Shown here: one piece after another, positions 63,078-64,000 of the stretch
Position numbering within the stretch: position 1 is the first letter of the stretch
Layout of the letters: every line of letters begins with the position of its first letter
Origin: Theocolax elegans
Lineage: Eukaryota > Arthropoda > Insecta > Hymenoptera > Cerocephalidae
Length of the DNA: 64,000 nucleotides
Direction of reading: 5' to 3'
Assembly (NCBI GenBank): GCA_026168455.1
Contig: CM047425.1
Span: 20,352,648 to 20,416,647, forward strand
Position numbers and translations under genes: made by a program
Notes under the pieces: model-generated
What the model was told of the DNA's origin: nothing
The model's input: the letters and a program-made list of their open reading frames with translations, nothing else
Databases searched by the model: none

Positions 63078-64000
63078 TGATGAGCGCGGGGAGAGTTACC
63101 CTTCGACAATCCAAAGCATCGCTCTTTTTCCTTTTTGTCTTTGTTCTTGTTTCACGGATTTTCCTCTGCTCGCGAGTTAAGTTTTCACTTTGTCACATGG
63201 CAAAGAAGAACTCTGTTATTTTAAGGGTACCCCCTCGTACTCCGGTTTTCTTTTGGTACACTTCAATCTCGTTCTATTTTCTTGAAAAAAAAGAAAGAAA
63301 ATATGGCAACTGTCGATTTTACTGTGTTCCACGTGGACATGATTTCGTACAAGTATGCATATTATAGTACAATAATCTTTTTGAGTTTTCCAAATTGTCT
63401 TTGAATTGTACAGTTTAAATTTAAAGATTGAATCATATTTTATACTTTTAATTGAAATGTCAAGGAAAACGTGGGATTAAATCGAATCTCAAGAACGGTG
63501 TCACATTATTACCTCGTAAAATTATAATCTCATTGATACGTAACGACTGAAATTTTAAAAAATGATTCCCTACGACGTTACGGTATTTCAATAGTTAAAA
63601 TGACCTCCTATTATACCAAGTATAGCTAGCAAAATGTAGTTCATATACCTCCGATAGGTTTGAGATCATAGAAGATCGATTCTTCCGTACAAGCGCATTA
63701 GTTGAAAATCTAAGCATTTGTCGGTTACGATCCGATTAATATTTCATCTGTTGTTAATTTAACGCGGCACGCGACCCCTTATTGTATAGTAAGCGTAGGC
63801 GAAAAGTTAAAGGTATCGGTAATTGACACTCAATTTATTAAGTAACGTACAGTCCATCTCATTGGCCTGGAGGAGCATTGTAACAATTTTCATGGACGAA
63901 GAGAGGCTTTTATAGAGAGTACGGAAAACGTATATCTCATCCATTGATATGATTTTTCTTTACAACAGACTTTCTCGTAAGAAAAGTTTAAGATTACACG

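Larger units (their letters stand above)
56526..64000. other. Non-coding DNA with dense GA/CT and CpG islands
   Basis: No exon recognised. A lone MITE-like right end (TTTTTCTCCGTG then TA) lies at about 56847-56860. Islands occur at about 57520-57950, 59090-59440, 60060-60460, 61640-62010 and 62740-63360. Long open frames there (up to 168 codons at 62861-63367) are GA-repeat translations present on both strands. One island may be the PPP4R1 promoter on the minus strand, but I cannot tell which. Confidence 0.4.

Noticed and set aside
62861..63367. 168-codon open frame
   Set aside because: It runs through a GA microsatellite, has no homology I recognise, and lies in an island with open frames on both strands.

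Overview
The window is AT-rich nuclear DNA of an arthropod, most likely an insect and plausibly a hymenopteran such as an ant. The reasons are split genes with GT-AG introns, a miR-71/miR-2/miR-13 cluster (miR-13 is an arthropod branch of the miR-2 family), TA-flanked MITEs, and CpG- and GA-rich islands scattered through AT-rich DNA. The order-level assignment is inference. No prokaryotic, viral or CRISPR feature was seen.

Layout. 1-5956: upstream DNA with no recognisable gene and a GC/CT-rich island at about 4.9-5.65 kb. 6083-8946 (+): a complete RSPRY1 orthologue (SPRY plus RING) in ten coding exons. 11601-15685 (+): an unrecognised secreted protein with a signal peptide, a long charged middle and one C-terminal thrombospondin type-1 repeat. 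15686-18871: convergent intergenic DNA. 18872-42376 (-): PPP4R1, the HEAT-repeat regulatory subunit 1 of protein phosphatase 4. Twelve coding exons are resolved and only the extreme N-terminus is missing. 42377-64000: no coding exon recognised. It is either the 5' intron and upstream region of PPP4R1 or intergenic DNA, and it carries many GA/CT- and CpG-rich islands, foldback repeats and two tRNA-like sequences.

The most notable functional content is non-coding. The PPP4R1 intron between 24697 and 28615 carries, in sense, six microRNA hairpins in the order miR-71, miR-2, miR-13a, miR-13b, miR-2, miR-2. They could be processed from the PPP4R1 pre-mRNA or from an intronic promoter. A small TA-flanked MITE sits between the miR-13a and miR-13b hairpins.

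Repeats tell much of the recent history. A 428-bp SINE derived from 5S rRNA, with an 18-bp target-site duplication and an A-tail, lies in another PPP4R1 intron. A GC-rich block of about 0.7 kb is tandemly duplicated at 30.64-32.34 kb. The second copy has gained a 254-bp MITE with perfect terminal inverted repeats of about 87 bp, while the first copy keeps the empty TA site. Relatives of this MITE occur at 23.0 and 47.3 kb, and the 47.3-kb one carries a tRNA-like module with intact pol III boxes.
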